Shown here: piece after piece, positions 25,800 to 34,506 of the stretch
How positions within the stretch are numbered: position 1 is the stretch's first letter
How the letters are laid out: each line of letters begins with the position of its first letter
NCBI RefSeq assembly: GCF_018129085.1
Contig: NZ_JAAGBB010000008.1
Span: 62,001-126,000 of the forward strand
DNA length: 64,000 nucleotides
Source of the DNA: Plastoroseomonas hellenica
GTDB lineage: Bacteria; Pseudomonadota; Alphaproteobacteria; Acetobacterales; Acetobacteraceae
Reading direction: 5' to 3'
Translations under genes and position numbers: made by a program
Notes under the pieces: model-generated
Told to the model about the DNA's origin: nothing
The model's database searches: none
The model's input: only the letters and a program-made list of their open reading frames with translations

Positions 25800-25943
25800 C
25801 TAAAGGCGTCCGCCGACATTCTGCAGTAGTCCCGCGTCTGCCTGCATTTCGGCACCAGAGCTGAGATCGAAGACTCGTTCTGCGAACATCATCGTAAGCG
25901 CAAGGGCGAGCCCGAAAGCAAGGCAGAGAAAGTAGTCGCGCAT
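25800..25943 (-). CDS. Small membrane-anchored protein
   Basis: 47 residues from an ATG with GGAGGT five bases upstream. One hydrophobic span (YFLCLAFGLALALTMMF, about 4-20), then a short outside tail (AERVFDLSSGAEMQADAGLL). The good ribosome site and clear topology argue for a real gene. Function unknown. Confidence 0.5.
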   Translation of the reverse strand: MRDYFLCLAFGLALALTMMFAERVFDLSSGAEMQADAGLLQNVGGRL

Positions 25944-26092
25944 CGCGACCTCCATCGTTGCGCAAAAGCATTCGCGGGGGCATCGCTTCTACGGGAGGCA
26001 CGCGAGGGGAAGGCTACCAGGCATCTCGAACGGGCGGCGGGGATTCGCATTCCGCAACATGTGCGCACCTCCACGACAACCGGCGGACCGGC

Positions 26093-26484
26093 ATGACCGG
26101 AACGGCTGAAGCCCGCCGGCTTCGCAAATCTGTGAACATGCTGCCGTCGGAGACGAAGGCTTTGCTCGCGGCCCCGGACAAGGCCGCGGCGCTGAAGCGC
26201 GAGGTTGCGCAGCGGATGTCTGAAATCCGCCTGCACCTCTATGAGCCGTACCCGAAGCAGATGGCGTTCCACGATGGCCGTCAGGTGGTAGGCCGCCTCG
26301 GCGCCCGCCGACCACGTCTTGCCGGTCTGATTGCCAGCCATAAGCAGGCGCTCGCGATACGTCGCCCCCGCCTAACTATCCGGCCTCGTCCAAGGGGCGC
26401 CGGTTCCACAAGCCGACGGTGGGCTGGGCGACTGGGGTCAACGAGCTGACGCGCGACGCGGCGCAGCGGGTGCTTTGCGGCTGA
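26093..26484 (+). pseudogene. Phage terminase large-subunit remnant with internal inversion
   Basis: The plus strand encodes a terminase-like N-terminus (MLPSETKALLAAPDKAAALK from 26138, then LHLYEPYPKQMAFHD). It stops making sense at about 26275 and resumes at about 26373 with KGRRFHKPTVGWATGVNELT up to RVLCG and a stop at 26482-26484. The missing piece, ATP-binding YRERLLMAGNQTGKTWSAG followed by AEAAYHLT, is present but on the minus strand of 26276-26372. Read with that piece flipped back, the order matches a terminase N-terminus. The nuclease half is absent. Prophage remnant. Confidence 0.7.
26276..26372 (-). other. Inverted 97-bp segment carrying the terminase Walker A
   Basis: Minus-strand reading gives GATYRERLLMAGNQTGKTWS then AGAEAAYHLT, which belongs between the two plus-strand parts of the terminase remnant. 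The segment ends are GGC and GCC, so a very short inverted repeat flanks it. Each junction is also off by one base in frame. Confidence 0.65.
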
Positions 26485-26645
26485 GCGGCGGCGATCAGCG
26501 TGAGACGGTCGCGAAGGACACGGTCATGTCTTACGCGCCAGGAAGTGGCGGCGCGCAAGGGAGGGAAAATTCGCTGCTTCTACGATGTCTTAGCAGGTAC
26601 TCGCGGGTGATCGGAATGGAGGTTAGGCCAAATTCTAAATATGTA

Positions 26646-27170
26646 AGACTAAATGAGGCACTTCGGGCGACGTTGTCGCGCATTTGGGTGATCGGCGATG
26701 TGAGCGCAGCGAAGCCCCTGGGGACGCGCGGCCTGCGCGCACCGCGACGACATGCTGCTGCTAAAATCCGTCGGTCGTGAGCGAGGGTATGAGCCCGGTC
26801 CTGCCTTCTCTGTCGCCACCGGTCGCACGCGAGATCAGCGGGTGAAGGCGGGCAGGATCCCGTTTGCGAGGAGGGCGTGCCGGGTGAACACCTGTCCCGG
26901 GACACGCGGCCGGTCGGTCTCGGAGGTCATCACCACCGTCAGGCCAAGCTGCGGCAGCACATAGAGCATCTGGCCGCCGTACCCCCACGCGAAGTTCACG
27001 CCTTGCCCCGCGGCCTCGCCAACCCACCATCCGAGGCCGTATTGCTGGCCGCTGAAGCTGGAGCGCACCGCAGGCCGCCAGGCTTCGGCCAGGAATGCCG
27101 AGGGGATGACCTGACGGCCCTGGTGGCGGCCACCGCTACGGCAGCACTCCCCAAAGGTCAGCAGAGCGCG
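26646..27170. repeat. Direct repeat, copy 2 (525 bp)
   Basis: The counterpart of 21497-22021. Here the repeat is the natural 3' end of an intact serine hydrolase gene plus its downstream flank, so this is probably the source copy. Copies lie about 5.15 kb apart, same orientation. Confidence 0.95.
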
Positions 27171-27881
27171 CGGGGCGAGCGCCATGTCGTTGCCGCCAAA
27201 ATAGAAGCCCTGCGGGTCGCGCCGCCACTCCGGCACCGCAAAGCCGAGCGGCCTGCCCAACCAGTTTTGCACCAGGTCACGGAGCGATTGGCCGGTCGCT
27301 CGCGCCAGGGCCGCGCCTAGGATGTGGGAGGAGCCCGTCGAATAGATCATCTGGCCGCCCGGTTCATCGGCGAAGGGCCGGGCGAGGGCGAAGTGCAGCC
27401 AGTTACCGCTGGCGACCCAGCGGCCGTAGTTGCTGCCGGACGTACTGTCCAGCCCGGCGCGCATGCCGGCCAGGTGCCGGATGGTGATGAGCGCCACGCG
27501 TGGATCCGCGTCGGACGGCACCAGGCGGCCGAGGATGGGGGCAATGCGATCATCGAGCGAGAATACACCCCGCGCCGCGGCGATCCCGGCCAGGGTGGCG
27601 ATGATCGTCTTGGCCGCCGACTTGATGTTCTCCGGCCGGCTCAAGCTGGCCCCACGCCAGGCGCGCTCGATTTGGGGCACACCCTGCTGGGCGACGATCA
27701 GGGTGCGGAGGTCGGGTGTGGCGTCGGCCAGGGCGCCTGCGTGCGAGAGTGGGGAGGGCTCCGGTCCGGCTCCGGCAGCGCGGGCCGGGGCCGCTGCGAG
27801 GACCAGGGCAGAGCACAGGGCGGTACGGCGGGTGGGAGGCATGATGGAGAAATGGTCCTGCGCCCGCATTCCGCTACGCAT
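26835..27881 (-). CDS. Beta-lactamase-fold serine hydrolase (class C / esterase-like)
   Basis: 348 residues. The N-terminal export signal carries TRRTALCSALVLAAAPARA, with twin Arg before the hydrophobic core, suggesting the Tat or Sec route. The catalytic SxxK is SAAK at about 88-91 (ENIKSAAKTIIATLAG). The Tyr motif is IYSTGSSHILG, and the third motif region is WGYGGQMLYV. Family proteins are penicillin-binding-like peptidases, esterases or beta-lactamases. The ATG at 27881 has GGAGGGG upstream; ATGs at 27869 and 27842 are alternatives. Its last third is duplicated at 21686-22021. Probably transcribed with the helicase 44 nt upstream. Confidence 0.85.
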   Translation of the reverse strand: MRSGMRAQDHFSIMPPTRRTALCSALVLAAAPARAAGAGPEPSPLSHAGALADATPDLRTLIVAQQGVPQIERAWRGASLSRPENIKSAAKTIIATLAGIAAARGVFSLDDRIAPILGRLVPSDADPRVALITIRHLAGMRAGLDSTSGSNYGRWVASGNWLHFALARPFADEPGGQMIYSTGSSHILGAALARATGQSLRDLVQNWLGRPLGFAVPEWRRDPQGFYFGGNDMALAPRALLTFGECCRSGGRHQGRQVIPSAFLAEAWRPAVRSSFSGQQYGLGWWVGEAAGQGVNFAWGYGGQMLYVLPQLGLTVVMTSETDRPRVPGQVFTRHALLANGILPAFTR

Positions 27882-27925
27882 CACGGCCCCTCCGGTCCAC
27901 GGCTGCTGGTTTCGATTGCAGCGCG

Positions 27926-29854
27926 TCATCGCCTGGACGCACGAGGACGTCGGTCTGGGCGGCCCACGGGCGGCTGCCATTCCTGGCGCTTGCGCGCGGA
28001 CCAGGCGTAACGGGGATCGCCGTCGAGGAGGTGCAGGTGGTCGGAGAGACGATTGCGCTCCATCCACCCGATCGCGGCCTCGAGCTCGCCGAGCGTCATC
28101 TCGGCCCGGCTCTTGTTGCCGCAGATGCGCTTCAAGCAGGCGTTGTAGCGATGATAAAGACCGGGCCCGGAGAGACCGCCGCGCATCCCGGCGCGGCCAT
28201 CCTCGTCTTCGATGGCCTGCGTGCCGACGAGCTCGCCGAGCTGAGCCCTGAGCCTTCGCTCGATCGCGGAGGGCGGGCCCAGCATGTCGGCCTGCGTGGC
28301 CTCCTGCTCCGGGCGCCGAAGGGCGAGGTCCGGACCGGGCCGAAGCAAGTCGAAGCGCATGGCGAGGGCATTGGACTGCAGCGGGATGATGCTGTCTCGC
28401 GGGGGCGGGAGCTGATCTCGGAGCCAAAGGGGCAGGGCACCTTGTCCGCGGCCGGGCTTTGGTCGGCGGGCCAGGGTTCCCTGCTCGGTCTCCATCCGCC
28501 GCCGAAAATCCGCGAACAGGGGATCATCTGGATGGAACACCAGTGCGCGTTGTGTTTCGTAGGCGCCGGCATGCGGATCCACGCGGGTGGCCCTTGCGAT
28601 CATCTGCTCGAGCCATGGACGGGAGCGGATGTGGGTGAGGGCGGCGACGACCGCGACCTCGGGAACGTCGAGCCCTTCGTAGGCCATCGCGACGGTGACC
28701 AGGATCGAGGGCTCGGGGCGGAGCCGGAAGGCGGCGAGCACCTGATGGGCATGCGCTTGGTCGGAGGTGGCAAGCTGCGCGACATGATCTGCCTGAGCGG
28801 CCGGGATCCAGCCGCGGATCACATCGAGGTAGTGCTTGGCCGCCAGCTGGTCGGGAGCGACGACGAGCAGCTTGCCGAGCCCGCGCGCGGCCGTGCCGGC
28901 AGCGAGGCCCCGAGCTTCGCGTCGTTCCGCGCGGATGCCGCGGACAGCGACGAAGGCCTCCCGCAGCAGCGCCTCGGCGAAGCCGGTCCGCAACGCGGTG
29001 AACAGAGCCGGGCGGGTGGTCTCGGAGGGGTAGGGCGCGGAGAGGCGGTGAGGGCCCACCTCGACCTCCTCCTCCCGCCAGGTCGCCTCTCCGTCGAGCG
29101 CACCGAAGGTCACGGGCAGCACCGCTTTTTCGGCGAGGGCCTGGGAACGTGAGTATCCGATCACCGCCCAGCCGGGCGCGTCGAGCTCCACCTCGCGGGT
29201 GCGGGCTTTCCGACCCTTGCGGTAGGGCAGCCAGAGGATGGCTCTTCCGTCCGCTCGCTCGAGTGTGCCGGAGAGTAGAAGCCGCACCCTGGCACACTCC
29301 AGCAACGGCAGGATGGCGCGTGACCAGCTGCTGGCCTCATCCGTGTCCAGGAAGGCCGCCTGCGCAGCAGCGGCGGGGTCGGTGTCCGCTAGAGCGGGGA
29401 GGTGGTGCATCTCGTCGATGACGAGGAGCGTGCGGTACCGGCGAAATTCGGCGAGGTGCAGGTCAGGCGCCGCGGTGACGCCCTGATAGGTGGTGACGTA
29501 TCCCGCGAGACCACGTGCTGGGTCTGGCGTGTTGTCGGCGGCACGGATGCTGAGGCTGTGCGGGAGGGCGGCCCGCCAGGCAGGGTCGGCGAACGCCTCC
29601 TCCGCCTGCAGGCGCAGGCTGTCGCGGGGGACGATCCAGCAAACGCGATCGACAATGCCGGCTTCGACCAGTCGGCTTGCGGCGAGGACGGGCAAGAGGG
29701 ACTTACCGCCGCCCGGCGTGACTGCCGCGAGGATGTCGGGTGCGTCGCTTGCTCCGGTGGCGATGGCCTCGGCGATGCCGCAGAGCTGTCTTTGGTGCGA
29801 GCGAAAGGTGCGCGGGGTCAGCGGCGCTTCTCCGGTTCTGTAGCCGGCGAGAAT
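27926..29854 (-). CDS. DEAD/DEAH-box superfamily 2 helicase, start uncertain
   Basis: Superfamily 2 helicase: Walker A TPGGGKSLLPVLAASRL, motif II as DEMHH, motif III as LLSGTLERADG, and motif VI region MIARATRVDP after LVTVAMAYEGLDVPEV. Unrecognised C-terminal domain ends in a basic tail. No ATG, GTG or TTG lies in frame upstream of Walker A; the first TTG (29695) falls inside it and would remove the ATP site. The coordinates use an ATT at 29854 that has GAGGA six bases upstream; the frame stays open to about 29998. Either a rare start codon or a 5'-damaged gene. Similar helicases occur in prophages and defence islands. Confidence 0.7.
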   Translation of the reverse strand: MLAGYRTGEAPLTPRTFRSHQRQLCGIAEAIATGASDAPDILAAVTPGGGKSLLPVLAASRLVEAGIVDRVCWIVPRDSLRLQAEEAFADPAWRAALPHSLSIRAADNTPDPARGLAGYVTTYQGVTAAPDLHLAEFRRYRTLLVIDEMHHLPALADTDPAAAAQAAFLDTDEASSWSRAILPLLECARVRLLLSGTLERADGRAILWLPYRKGRKARTREVELDAPGWAVIGYSRSQALAEKAVLPVTFGALDGEATWREEEVEVGPHRLSAPYPSETTRPALFTALRTGFAEALLREAFVAVRGIRAERREARGLAAGTAARGLGKLLVVAPDQLAAKHYLDVIRGWIPAAQADHVAQLATSDQAHAHQVLAAFRLRPEPSILVTVAMAYEGLDVPEVAVVAALTHIRSRPWLEQMIARATRVDPHAGAYETQRALVFHPDDPLFADFRRRMETEQGTLARRPKPGRGQGALPLWLRDQLPPPRDSIIPLQSNALAMRFDLLRPGPDLALRRPEQEATQADMLGPPSAIERRLRAQLGELVGTQAIEDEDGRAGMRGGLSGPGLYHRYNACLKRICGNKSRAEMTLGELEAAIGWMERNRLSDHLHLLDGDPRYAWSARKRQEWQPPVGRPDRRPRASRR

Positions 29855-30721
29855 CTTGATTCCTCGAGATTCCCGTGTCCAGCACCGGTGGCGTTGTGGG
29901 GTCGCGCGACGGCTACGTGTGGCGTTCCGGACTTGGTCGCATTGCGTGATGAACTTGTTGTCCGGCCCCAGCAGCGCCGGGCATCGCAGAGCGGGTTCTG
30001 GTCATCGGGCCGCGTCACCGCACCATGGAGCGGGGCCGCGACTGACCATCGCCGGGGCGACCTGTCCAGCGCCTCGGCCCGATCGGTGTCGGGCAGCATT
30101 CGACTCGGCGCCCGGATGCGCCAGCGGGCAGCGATAAGCGCCGCTCGGAGCGCTTCACAGCATCGGGTTCACTGGCGGCGCAGCGCGGGCTCGCTCCCGA
30201 CCCGGGCACGCTTGCCGGGCCGACGCCGCGCCCCCGGCCACGCGTCGGACGGACGCGTTCAGCCCGTCTTGTGACCTTCCATGCGCTCCGGCGACCGCGT
30301 CGGCCGCGCGGTGAACGGCCGATGATCACCTGCTTCTCACAAGCTGGAGCGCCTGGGCGACGGACACCAAAGTGCTCTGCCGCGCGTTTTACAGCGACCC
30401 GGTTCTCCAGAGTGCGGATGTCCAGGGTGCCACCAACCCACCTTGGGGTTTGCCCCTCGTGCGCGTGCGGTGGCGCAGGAAGGTTGAGAACGCATCGCGG
30501 CTTGCATCGAAGCTGCGGCAGGCATGCGAGCGGAACCGCAGGTTAGGACCCATGCGCAGGTCAGCGAAAGATCGGTCGAGGGATTCTTGTCGCTTCGTTG
30601 CACCGGCGACCGCGTCCGCAACCTGCAACTGCCGCATCGCCCTCGGGCAAGCGCGCGAGCCGGGGAGTGCGCACGCCGGTCGTCGTCGCCTCGTCGCGCC
30701 GCCGCTCCTGGGTGCGGATCG
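29855..30721. other. 867-bp stretch without a supported gene
   Basis: Between the divergent helicase and MBL-fold genes. Several frames are open on both strands but read Arg/Pro-rich and lack ribosome sites. A short frame on the minus strand just upstream of the helicase (PDNKFITQCDQVRNATRSR, ending into the helicase frame) could be a lost N-terminus, but nothing confirms it. No repeats or RNA genes recognised. Confidence 0.4.
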
Positions 30722-31621
30722 ATGAGAACCACGCTCCGGCTGCCCGCAGAGGCGTCTGCCGTCGATGACACCGCCGACCGTGCCCGCGGCGACGGCACCC
30801 ATGAGGTTGCGCCAGGCTTGGCCTACTTGCGCTTGGCCATTGTCAACGTCGCCTTCATAGGGCGGCATGGAGCCGGCGATCGCGATTGGATGCTGGTCGA
30901 TGCCGGCTTGCCGGGCACGCGTGCTTTGATTGAGCGCGCCGCCGCCAGACGGTTCGGGTCAGGATCCCGCCCTGCCGCAATCCTGCTGACGCACGGCCAT
31001 TTCGACCATGTTGGTGCGCTCGAAGGCTTGGCGAGACATTGGGATGTGCCGGTGATCGCGCATCGTCTCGAACTGCCCTACCTCGATGGCTCGGCGGCGT
31101 ACCCGCAGCCGGACCCGTCGGTTGGCGGTGGATTGATGAGCCGACTCTCGCCGCTGTTGCCCCGCCGACCCGTGAATGTCGGGAGCCGCCTGATAGCATT
31201 GCCGCAGGACGGCTCGGTACCGATGCTGGCTGGCTGGCGCTGGATTCACACACCAGGCCATAGCGTCGGCCACGTTTCCTTCTGGCGAGAGGAGGACCAA
31301 TGCCTCCTATCCGGCGATGCCTTCGTCACCACGCGCCAGGAGTCGCTGTACGCCACAGCGATGCAGAAGCCAGAAATGCACGGGCCGCCCGCCTACTTCA
31401 CAGTGGATTGGCAGGAGGCCGGAGCATCTGTGCGCCGGCTTGCGCAGTTGGGGCCAGACCTGGTCGTCTCAGGTCACGGCCGCGCCATGCGTGGACCGCA
31501 CATGCAAGCGGCACTCCGTCATCTGGCCGCCGAGTTTGAGCTCTGGTCCACGCCTGAGCACGGGCGGTATGTCACGACGCCCGCCACAGTTCTGGGCGGC
31601 ACGGCGTATATCCGGAAGTGA
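30722..31621 (+). CDS. Metallo-beta-lactamase-fold hydrolase
   Basis: 299 residues. The zinc motif THGHFDHVG (H91, H93, D95, H96) is followed by a His in HTPGHSVGHVSFW, an Asp in LLSGDAFVTT and a final His in VVSGHGRAM, so the full MBL ligand set is present. The N-terminal strand APGLAYLRLAIVNVAFIG and LVDAGLPGT are typical of glyoxalase II-like or lactonase-like members. No signal peptide, so cytoplasmic. The ATG at 30722 is the first near the domain. Substrate unknown. Confidence 0.88.
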   Translation: MRTTLRLPAEASAVDDTADRARGDGTHEVAPGLAYLRLAIVNVAFIGRHGAGDRDWMLVDAGLPGTRALIERAAARRFGSGSRPAAILLTHGHFDHVGALEGLARHWDVPVIAHRLELPYLDGSAAYPQPDPSVGGGLMSRLSPLLPRRPVNVGSRLIALPQDGSVPMLAGWRWIHTPGHSVGHVSFWREEDQCLLSGDAFVTTRQESLYATAMQKPEMHGPPAYFTVDWQEAGASVRRLAQLGPDLVVSGHGRAMRGPHMQAALRHLAAEFELWSTPEHGRYVTTPATVLGGTAYIRK

Positions 31622-31771
31622 CGCACAGCTGTGAAGCCGCCGCCCACCGCCCAATGGGTCGGCGGCTAGAGAGCCGGACGAGAATCGTCCTTCGCGAACG
31701 CCCGGCCATCTTCCAGCCGGCTCACACGCGAAGGTCGGCTGGCCGAGGCCTCCGCTCTGCTGCAACGCCAT

Positions 31772-32962
31772 TTGGGTGGTGGGACGCCACCCAACGTCTC
31801 TGATGCGGTGGCGCAGGGGCGTGCCGGTCACATCGCCGCAGGGCGGCCGCGCATCACGGACGTCGATCCCGAGACGGGCGAGGCGCTGCGCGCGGCCCCG
31901 GCGCTGCTGAAAGGCATGACCGCCCCCGGTCCAGGGCGGACCGATCGTCTCAGCGTGCCCGCCATGCCGCGGACATGGACGTCACCGCGGAACTTTCTCG
32001 ACCGGCTCCCCCAAGGTGGATGGGGGCATGGCCCGGGCGTCCTGCGCGCGCCGACGCGCGTGCCGGAACCGATGCCGGATGGCGCCGAGTTCTTGGCGGG
32101 CTCCCACTCTGGCGATGCTGGGAGCCGCAGCTACAAGCTCTACATCCCCAGCACCTATCGTGGCGCGGCGGGGCCGCTGATCGTCATGCTGCACGGCTGC
32201 ACCCAATCACCGGACGACTTCGCCGTCGGCACTCGCATGAACGCGCTCGCCGAGGAGCACGCCTGCCTGATCGCATATCCGAGTCAGACGCAAGCAGCCA
32301 ATCCCCAAAGATGCTGGAATTGGTTCAGCCCTGGTGATCAGCAGCGAGACCGAGGCGAGCCCGCGCTCATCGCCGGCATAACGCGCCAGGTCATGCGGGA
32401 CTACACGGTCGACCCAGGGCGCGTGTACGTCGCCGGGCTCTCCGCCGGCGGCGCGGCAGCAGCCATTATGGCGCGCGCCTATCCTGATCTTTACGCCGCG
32501 GTCGGCGTCCACTCCGGGCTGGCCTGCGGCGCGGCTCGCGACATGCCCTCCGCCTTCGCAGCGATGCGGAACGGCGCGCCGGCGCCGGGGCAATCCGGTC
32601 ATGAAGGAACAGCCGGAGGAAGAGTCCGGCGCACGGTGCCGACCATCGTGTTCCATGCAGATAGGGATGCCACGGTGCACCCGCGCAATGGCGAGCAGGT
32701 CATCGACCAGGCCGGGGCGTCCGGGTCATTGCGGCCCGAGGTCCAGCGCGGACAGGTGCCTGGTGGGCATGCGTACACGCGAACCCTATACGCGAACGGC
32801 GCCGGGGAGGTCGTCCTGGAGCACTGGCTCATTCACGGCGGCGCGCACGCCTGGTCCGGAGGTAGCGCCGCCGGGTCCTACACCGATCCGCGCGGTCCTG
32901 ATGCTTCGCGCGAGATGCTGCGATTCTTCCTGGCCCATCCGCATGGCGCCGGGAGCATCTGA
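31772..32962 (+). CDS. PHB depolymerase-family esterase (LpqC-like)
   Basis: 396 residues from TTG 31772. The core starts SRSYKLYIPSTYRGAAGPLI, with HGCTQSPDDF as the oxyanion motif, GLSAGG as the nucleophile elbow (Ser at about 224), an Asp in VFHADRDATV and a His in HGGAHAWSGG. The family cleaves polyhydroxybutyrate or feruloyl-type esters. Upstream of the TTG the frame encodes RLTREGRLAEASALLQRHL, which resembles the N-terminal helix I recall for this family, back to a stop near 31670 without ATG or GTG. The true N-terminus may therefore be broken or use a rare start. Confidence 0.8.
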   Translation: MGGGTPPNVSDAVAQGRAGHIAAGRPRITDVDPETGEALRAAPALLKGMTAPGPGRTDRLSVPAMPRTWTSPRNFLDRLPQGGWGHGPGVLRAPTRVPEPMPDGAEFLAGSHSGDAGSRSYKLYIPSTYRGAAGPLIVMLHGCTQSPDDFAVGTRMNALAEEHACLIAYPSQTQAANPQRCWNWFSPGDQQRDRGEPALIAGITRQVMRDYTVDPGRVYVAGLSAGGAAAAIMARAYPDLYAAVGVHSGLACGAARDMPSAFAAMRNGAPAPGQSGHEGTAGGRVRRTVPTIVFHADRDATVHPRNGEQVIDQAGASGSLRPEVQRGQVPGGHAYTRTLYANGAGEVVLEHWLIHGGAHAWSGGSAAGSYTDPRGPDASREMLRFFLAHPHGAGSI

Positions 32963-33521
32963 GTGAGCTGCGAGCGCGCCGCCGCCAGCGCGCCAGGAGG
33001 TACTCGGGACCTCTGGGCTACGGCATTCGCGGCGACGTTAGGTTCCAAGCCTACACTGCAGACGACGTGTCGGTTGCTTGCCTCGGGGGTCCGACCGCTA
33101 TGCTTCTGTGTTGACGATCTGGGTCGAGGCGACGCCCGGGTGCGACGATGGCGCGGCCTGCCGACCAATGCGCCGGCGGCAGCGGGTACATTCCGGCTTC
33201 TCGGAGCCGGTGCTGAGGTGAGGACCGGTGCGCCGCCGCCGCCGGCTTGAGACATGAGCCTCCAGACGCGCGAAAGCTCCGCAACTGTCCGAAGCCAGGC
33301 CGCGTTCTTGGCGAACACCTGCTGTCGTGACCGCCACTTCGCGAGGAAGCCAACTTCGCACAGTGCAGTCCGGATCGGGCGCTACTGACATGGGTTCTGG
33401 CAGGGCCGCCGTAGGTGCCGCGACCTCGAATGCGAGGCGGAGATGGCGGCCTCGGTATGGGGCGCGGACGGGCTGCCGCGCCCCCGGCGCGCGTTGGATC
33501 TGGTTCGAACAGGAGGTCTCA
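32963..33521. other. 559-bp stretch without a supported gene
   Basis: Open frames exist on both strands but none has a ribosome site or a recognisable sequence. AGGAGGT at its right end belongs to the methylglyoxal synthase gene. No promoter pair could be placed. Confidence 0.4.
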
Positions 33522-34139
33522 ATGCACCCGCCCCTGCGCATAGGGCTCGTCGCCCACGACGCCAAAAAGGCCGAGCTCATCGCGTGGGCGCAGCGGTGGG
33601 AGGATTGGCTGGCCCGCCATAGCCTCGTCGGGACCGGCACCAGCGCCGACGACATCGAACAGGCCTGTCCTTCGCTTCGTGTCGAACATCTGCGGAGCGG
33701 CCCTGACGGTGGTGACATGCAGCTCGGGGCGTGGATTGTCGATGGGGGGATCGACGCACTCGTGTTCCTCCTCGACCCGGCAAGCGCCCATGCTCATGAG
33801 GCAGATTTTCGCGCTCTGATCCGCGTCGCTCTGATCGCCGGCATCCCAGTCGCACTCAGCGAAGCCAGCGCGGAGCACCTTGCGATAGGCATGTCACTGC
33901 CGGCTCCGGCGGTCGCGGAGCCCGAGTTCCGCGAAATCTATTCGAGCTCCAACGGCGATCACTGGAGGCTTGGAATCGTACGCGGGCGGATGTTCGTCCG
34001 ACACCAGCCGAACGCAGCTTCCGGCGGCACCACGACCGACACCGACGTCGAGCAGTTTCTCAGCAGCGGCACGGGCCCCGAGCATCAGGCGCTGAGGCGG
34101 ATGATCGAGCAGCGGAGGCGCGGGACCGAAGCGCCGTGA
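33522..34139 (+). CDS. mgsA: Methylglyoxal synthase with an added C-terminal domain
   Basis: 205 residues, against about 150 for the usual enzyme, which turns dihydroxyacetone phosphate into methylglyoxal. The synthase part (1-125) has IGLVAHDAKK, VGTGTSADDI and SGPDGGDMQLGA with the catalytic Asp at 65, then AHEADFRAL with His 92 and Asp 95, corresponding to His98 and Asp101 of the E. coli enzyme. Residues 135-200 form an extra module: REIYSSSNGDHWRLG, FVRHQPNAASGG, and FLSSGTGPEHQALRRMI. From memory, this module is a stand-alone small protein in rhizobia. The ATG follows AGGAGGT. Confidence 0.85.
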   Translation: MHPPLRIGLVAHDAKKAELIAWAQRWEDWLARHSLVGTGTSADDIEQACPSLRVEHLRSGPDGGDMQLGAWIVDGGIDALVFLLDPASAHAHEADFRALIRVALIAGIPVALSEASAEHLAIGMSLPAPAVAEPEFREIYSSSNGDHWRLGIVRGRMFVRHQPNAASGGTTTDTDVEQFLSSGTGPEHQALRRMIEQRRRGTEAP

Positions 34140-34242
34140 GACGGATGACGGTCCAAACGTCACTTACGAAGATTGCAGACCTGAAACTTTCTCCGCCGCT
34201 CGGCGTTGATGCAGCGAGCGCATTCCGCTCACGGAGACTTCT

Positions 34243-34497
34243 ATGAAGCATTATCTCTGCGCTGCGCTGGCTGCAGGTCTGCTGCTGGGCGTCGCGGCCT
34301 GCTCAAACCCGCGCAACGATCCGCCTGGAACGGCCACACAGCGTGCCTACGATCGCAACATGGGCACGAACACCTCCGGCGCAAATCCGACGCAGTCGGA
34401 TGGCCGGCCTGGCAATCCGCCCGGGAACGCCGCCGAGCGTGCATACGATCGCGCGACTGACTCGAACACGTCTGGCGCCTATCCCCGCAACCGGTGA
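34243..34497 (+). CDS. Small lipoprotein with an internal duplication
   Basis: 84 residues. Lipoprotein signal MKHYLCAALAAGLLLGVAAC, with the acylated Cys at 20. The mature part holds two copies of a roughly 24-residue unit: DPPGTATQRAYDRNMGTNTSG then NPPGNAAERAYDRATDSNTSG, separated by NPTQSDGRPG. Gly/Asn/Pro-rich, probably disordered, anchored to a membrane facing the periplasm. A strong hairpin follows the stop. Function unknown. Confidence 0.75.
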   Translation: MKHYLCAALAAGLLLGVAACSNPRNDPPGTATQRAYDRNMGTNTSGANPTQSDGRPGNPPGNAAERAYDRATDSNTSGAYPRNR

Positions 34498-34506
34498 TGG
34501 CCGGTC

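Noticed and set aside
21497-27170. Direct repeats as ends of a transposon
   Set aside because: The repeat is the 3' end of a chromosomal hydrolase gene, with no transposase and no terminal inverted repeats seen.
30389-30868. Minus-strand open frame of 159 codons upstream of the MBL-fold gene
   Set aside because: It overlaps the MBL-fold gene's start on the other strand and reads like random GC-rich DNA.
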